64,000 bases of DNA from assembly GCA_964036665.1 (NCBI GenBank), contig OZ038529.1:21028060-21092059 (forward strand), given 5' to 3'. The position numbers were made by a program, and so were the translations under genes. Numbering within the stretch: position 1 is the stretch's first letter; the number at the start of each line of letters is the position of its first letter. The DNA is from Gordius sp. MW1 (lineage: Eukaryota; Nematomorpha; Gordioida; Gordea; Gordiidae). The notes below the pieces were generated by a model, which made no database searches, was not told where the DNA came from, and saw nothing but the letters and a program-made list of their open reading frames with translations. Below, piece by piece: positions 59,797 to 64,000 of the stretch.

Positions 59797-60844
59797 CTGC
59801 AATTCAAAATAAGCATATTATATCAATAAAAAACAAACAATAGAATCTATTATTAATAATAATTTTTTTAAGTTTATAAGTAAGATAGTGATTTATAATT
59901 CTAAAAGCATTTATTTAGGTTTATTTACCTATTGATATTTTTTAATTAAAGATAATTTGTAACTTTCTGTTAAATCCCTGATATTCCTTATATTATTCGA
60001 TAAATATTAAATCTTTTTCTGACCTAGTCCTCCCTCAAAAAGGGAGGACGGAATCTATTAAGACACTGACACTAGGATTTATTAACACAAAGAATTTCTA
60101 CTCACTATTCGTTTTACAATTCGGTTTAAATAGTAATAACAATAATGATGTATGATGTAGGATGTTGATAACAAATAAAATGGTAGCGTACAACAATAAT
60201 ACATAGATATAGAGATCATTGGTGAGGGGCGTAAATAAAGATGGCGCTAAATAAATATGGCGCATCGTAAACATAAACAACGCCGCTAACAACTAACAAT
60301 TAACGAAATTAACAACCATCATCGGAGAGGGGAATTGAAGATGTAGTAAGTATGAAGGTGGTAAGCAATACAATGGGGGGGGGGGGGCTTTAGAAGAATC
60401 AAACTAACACGAGATCACCGTGACCTTGGATGGGGTATTTTTTTACGACCATTTATAAAATCTATTTTTAACTCTCCTTAAGAGAAAGAAGGGTAACTAA
60501 AACTGGAAAAGGAGGGAATCTAAAACAAAGCGCCTCCAACTGGATCAAACTAAAAATTAAGGGGAGAAAGGGGGGAAAACAGGCAGTAGTGATACCACAC
60601 TTTCAAAATTGCAAATAAGGGTTCACAGATGTTAAAAAATGATGTCTATGAATGATTTCCAACTGATTTGTAAAAAAATTTAACTTCGCCAATTTTGTAT
60701 TTTTTATTGACAAATTAAAATAATTTATTGAATTTCAATTTTAGCCTATTAATATAATTTATGACTTCATGATGGAACTTGAGTTCATGCTTCCTTTAAT
60801 CGAAACTCTCCGGGGGGTATTTGAAAGTGCCCGGGGGGGGGGTG
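59797..60844. other. Non-coding DNA upstream of the USP-like gene
   Basis: Contains G-runs near 60374 and 60833 and a small palindrome (CCTCCCTCAAAAAGGGAGG) near 60030. If the USP-like gene starts near 59796, its promoter should lie here; no core element is clear. Confidence 0.4.
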
Positions 60845-61949
60845 TGTAGAGGACTTCTACTTTATTAATAAATAACCAAAAGATAGAAGTGACTCTAATG
60901 AAATTTTTTAGTTAAAACATCGTGTTTATATACACATGTAGCTAGGTTATGAATTTGAATAATATCGGTGAATTGTAAGGTATTTAAACATAAACTTATG
61001 CCCCTTGTTAATTCAAATTATAATGAAGGATGTGAATAGAGCAAGGAGGAGTGTGAATAGAGTGATATCCAAATCATAAAGGTAATACTATATTACAACC
61101 CCCCCCCCCCCTATTTGCATGGAGTGCAAAAAAAAAGTATAAGGTAAATGGAGTTAGTGTTTGCGTGTGGTGGTTGTGAATGCTGGTTGGTAGTGATTAG
61201 AAATTTGGTAGTGGTAGTAGTAATTGTTTTGCCGAACGTAGTCTTTGCTCGTTGCAATAGGCCATGTTGTGTTGAGATGTGTTTTGAAGTAGGACCATAC
61301 GCAGAGCATTGGACAATTTGAACGTTCGACAGACGTTGTTGTTGATTTGTAGACGTGTGGTACGTCGTAACACTCAGGTAGATAGGGAGTTTGTATCTTT
61401 CACAGCAGTTGGACACATATGGCTAGAGTTTTGCATTCAGATGTTAAATTGGTTGTTGCAACTCGATCGTGTCTTTACAACATTTGTATAGTATGCTGGA
61501 TTGATAAGGTAGTGCCCTCTATCTGATTTGTATTATTTTAACAAAGAAACAAAACGCCATTATTAAAGGGACTGTTATGGGGGAGATAAAAAAGTCTAGA
61601 CCTAGGGTTATAAGTGTTTTAGAGGGAGGAACCAAAAAAATTTGGCTCCCCCTAAAAAGCGGGGTTACCATTTGTAGAGGTTTAAGTCTCTACTTCCTTA
61701 ATATAACTAAATATATAGTAAGTTTATTATAACAAAGATAGAAGTGATTCTAATGAATCCTTTTGGTTAAAACATCGTGTTTATATACACATGCAACGAG
61801 GTTATGAATTTAAATAATATCGGTAAATTGTAAGGTATTTAAACATCAAGTTCAATGTCCCTCGTATATTCAAATTTAATGAAGTATATGAATAGAGTAA
61901 GGAGGAGTGTTAATAGAGTGATATACAAATCATAAAGGTAATACTATAA
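60845..61949. mobile_element. LTR-like direct repeat pair (TRIM-like candidate)
   Basis: Two direct repeats of about 250 bp, 60845-61091 and 61673-61949, both starting TGTAGAGG. They share AGATAGAAGTGA, AAAACATCGTGTTTATATAC, ATTGTAAGGTATTTAAACAT, AAGGAGGAGTGT and CATAAAGGTAATACTATA. The roughly 580 bp between them hold no gag or pol motif. Size and layout fit a terminal-repeat retrotransposon in miniature. No primer-binding site is obvious after the left repeat. Confidence 0.55.
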
Positions 61950-62208
61950 ACGTATTCCCATAAGAACATTGGAGTATGATAACTCCCGATCCTTAAACAT
62001 TGTTCCAGAAAAAAAAATTAGGATCAGCTTCCACCTTGTCCATCAAAAGCCAAAATCTTAGGTTGAAGGAAGAACGGGTATCGCATTCAATAGGAGGTAA
62101 TTAACTGAGCGCGATACGAGGTCAGCATCCCTATTTTTTTGTCTCGAAGGTAGAGAAAATAAGGTCTCTGGGCTGACGTTGGCGGACTTGATATCTAGAG
62201 CCAGCCCA

Positions 62209-62430
62209 ATGGAAAGGTCATTTCATTGTGTTGTATGCTTGTCAATTAAATTATGGACAGATTTAAAGGAAGACGTAGAGGCTTCCAATGAGATTAAAGC
62301 AATTTATACTGTTGATGGAAGGAAGTTGAAGAAGGCAGGAACGATTATTTTAGAAGAGCCACAACAGCTGACGATCTATTTGGAAGGACGGACTACAGCT
62401 GACAAGAAGCGATATATACATTCAAATTAG
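62209..62430 (+). CDS. Small frame with weak doublecortin-like motif
   Basis: An ATG-started frame of 73 residues. LWTDLKEDVEASNEIKAIYT then VDGRKLKK recalls the VRRLYTLDGK core of doublecortin domains, which bind tubulin. No partner exon with supporting splice sites was found on either side, so it may be a single exon of a gene running out of view, a retrocopy fragment or chance. Low confidence. Confidence 0.25.
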   Translation: MERSFHCVVCLSIKLWTDLKEDVEASNEIKAIYTVDGRKLKKAGTIILEEPQQLTIYLEGRTTADKKRYIHSN

Positions 62431-63224
62431 GTGCGTAATACAAATTTAATATCACCTCACGAGGAATAACGTAATATATACATCAATCGAAACATTGCAC
62501 ACACTTAATCTCACAATCTTTCAGCCCTCAACATATACCTAAGCCCCCGGCTTTAGTGAGTAGTGCGGCTTGGAGCCAGGAGGAAGTGATAACTTTCAAA
62601 TTTAGGATTGTTATAATAAGCTCCTCATAAAACATTGTAGCTCATTAATTTATTTTTCAAACCACTTGTAAACCGATTTTGGGGTGAGGATGCTGTTCAA
62701 TGTATATAATTTTTGTTGTTGAAGATGCGTCCTTGTGGCACAAAATATCGTCGCCCTTTCCTCCAAATACTACCCTATCATTTATGAATCTTTACAATAA
62801 ATTTAATTTATATAGGTTAGTAGATCTAAAGCAATTTGATTTGACAAAATTCATCAACACATTTAATTAACAATTTTTAGTAACAGAATATAGTTATTAA
62901 GATTTACGAGTTAAAATTGGTCATCCAAAATACTATAATGAGCTGCGTCGTTTATATATGTATATGCGCCTTATTTATTATGTAACTTCTATATTCCTTG
63001 TGCAAACGCGCCGTATCGCAATATCGGGTTTACCGTTTCCTTTATCATTTTTATACCGCTCACTCTTTTGAATAACGTTTTTGTTCCTCAACACCATCAT
63101 CGAATATTATCATAATCTATTCTAGAATGCCAATTATTGTTGATATATCATAATTCCATATTATAAACTAATAAAATAGGACATTAATTCCTATAATACT
63201 TAAGTTAAATTTAGTTTCTTTTAA
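62431..63224. other. Non-coding AT-rich DNA
   Basis: No gene or repeat recognised. Confidence 0.4.
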
Positions 63225-63369
63225 TCTAATATATAAAATTCTCGTGTCACGGTGTTTGTAGTTAAACTCCTCCAAAACAGCTTTACCGATTTTTAAAAAA
63301 ATTTCTGCGAATATTTGGTAGGTCTGAGATTAGGTTTTATACTTTTTTTTAACCTCTATGTAAAATTGG
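63225..63369 (+). mobile_element. Possible Helitron 5' end
   Basis: TCTAATATATAAAATTCTCG then TGTCACGGTGTTTGTAG and CTCCTCCAAAACAGCTTTACCG. This start (TC after A, TATAAAATTCTCGTGTCAC) resembles Helitron left ends of arthropods as I recall. No helicase and no CTAG end in view. Confidence 0.4.
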
Positions 63370-63637
63370 TGGCCTGTCAACTTGCCGAAAACTATCTTGC
63401 ATTGAATGTCCCAATGTTAAAAAAATGTCCTTCAATTAGAAATGTCCCCCAACAAATAAGCATATTAATCATTCGATTTCCGGTTAAAGTTATAATTTAG
63501 GTATTTTTTATAATAAAATTGATAATTATTACAAAAGGTACTCATTTTAGGGCATTATTTATGATAATGGGAAGATGTTCGTTAATGTCTTAGGGTGAAT
63601 TCGGCAAGATGGTTTTCGGCGAGTTGATAGGGCACAC
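63370..63637. mobile_element. MITE family 5, diverged copy
   Basis: GGCCTGTCAACTTGCCGAAAAC, TATCTTGCATTGAATGTCCC at the left; GAATTCGGCAAGATGGTTTT, CGGCGAGTTGATAGGGCAC at the right. Same arms as the copy at 20381-20551, with a longer middle. Confidence 0.6.
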
Positions 63638-64000
63638 TTAAGGTATAAATGCCTAATTGCGCTTATCCCACGATGCCTTGCATATGTTGTTTCAGCTGTG
63701 ATATGCGAAGTGGCTAAATGGGTTTTAAATCCGACCTGTGTTTGATTTTTATATCCATAGTAGATTTATTTATATTAATATAATCCTAATTACAAAATAG
63801 GCCAGTTTTTTTGTATCAGGGTGGATATTTTTTATAAAATCATTGTTTAGAGATTATGAAGTAATAAATGATTTGATATACTATTCATCTTAGGTTCGCA
63901 ATTATTTTGTTCAATTACTCTTTGCCACAACATTTTCTCTCTCGTGCCTTATGTTTGAGCTTATAATATTTGAAATACTCTCTGTATTGGATACAAGGTT

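Overview
This is a eukaryotic nuclear window, AT-rich and packed with short transposons, most likely from an invertebrate and probably an arthropod. The evidence is spliced genes with GT-AG introns of about 80 to 3000 bp, AATAAA poly-A signals, a decayed non-LTR retrotransposon, and many MITE-type palindromes. There is no operon or ribosome-binding-site structure. I cannot name the species.

Layout. At 1350-4263 (+) lies a two-exon single-pass membrane protein with leucine-rich repeats. From 5145 to 7612 there is a dead LINE with a MITE inside it. From 7613 to about 18200 I see AT-rich DNA and repeats only. From 18207 to 36709 (+) lies a 19-exon gene that I could join in one open phase chain of 1571 codons. 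It is an orthologue of the vertebrate ARHGAP32/ARHGAP33 Rho GTPase-activating proteins (PX-like, SH3, RhoGAP, long disordered tail). Converging on its 3' end is a tiny two-exon gene (38657-37144, -) for a 104-residue membrane-anchored coiled-coil protein. Next, 38969-42030 is a composite repeat block: inverted 20-bp ends, tRNA-derived SINE sequence, a tandem hairpin array and a nested hAT-like element. An apparently intronless PTB/PID-domain gene (FAM43-like at best) sits at 44852-46117 (+).

The minus strand from about 58076 down to 47558 (perhaps from 59796) carries a gene of at least 16 exons. It encodes a divergent ubiquitin-specific-protease (USP) fold with both zinc-finger CxxC pairs but an altered His/Asp active site and no Cys box that I could find. 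The fold is followed by a tail made of a long run of phase-1 exons. From 60 kb to the end there are repeats: an LTR-like direct repeat pair, a MITE and a possible Helitron 5' end, plus one weak doublecortin-like reading frame.

The genes do not form an obvious pathway. RhoGAP and LRR proteins are typical of cell adhesion and cytoskeleton signalling, while the USP-like gene may act in ubiquitin or SUMO biology. Every exon join was made by reading splice sites, reading-frame phase and recalled family motifs by eye; no transcript or database evidence was available.
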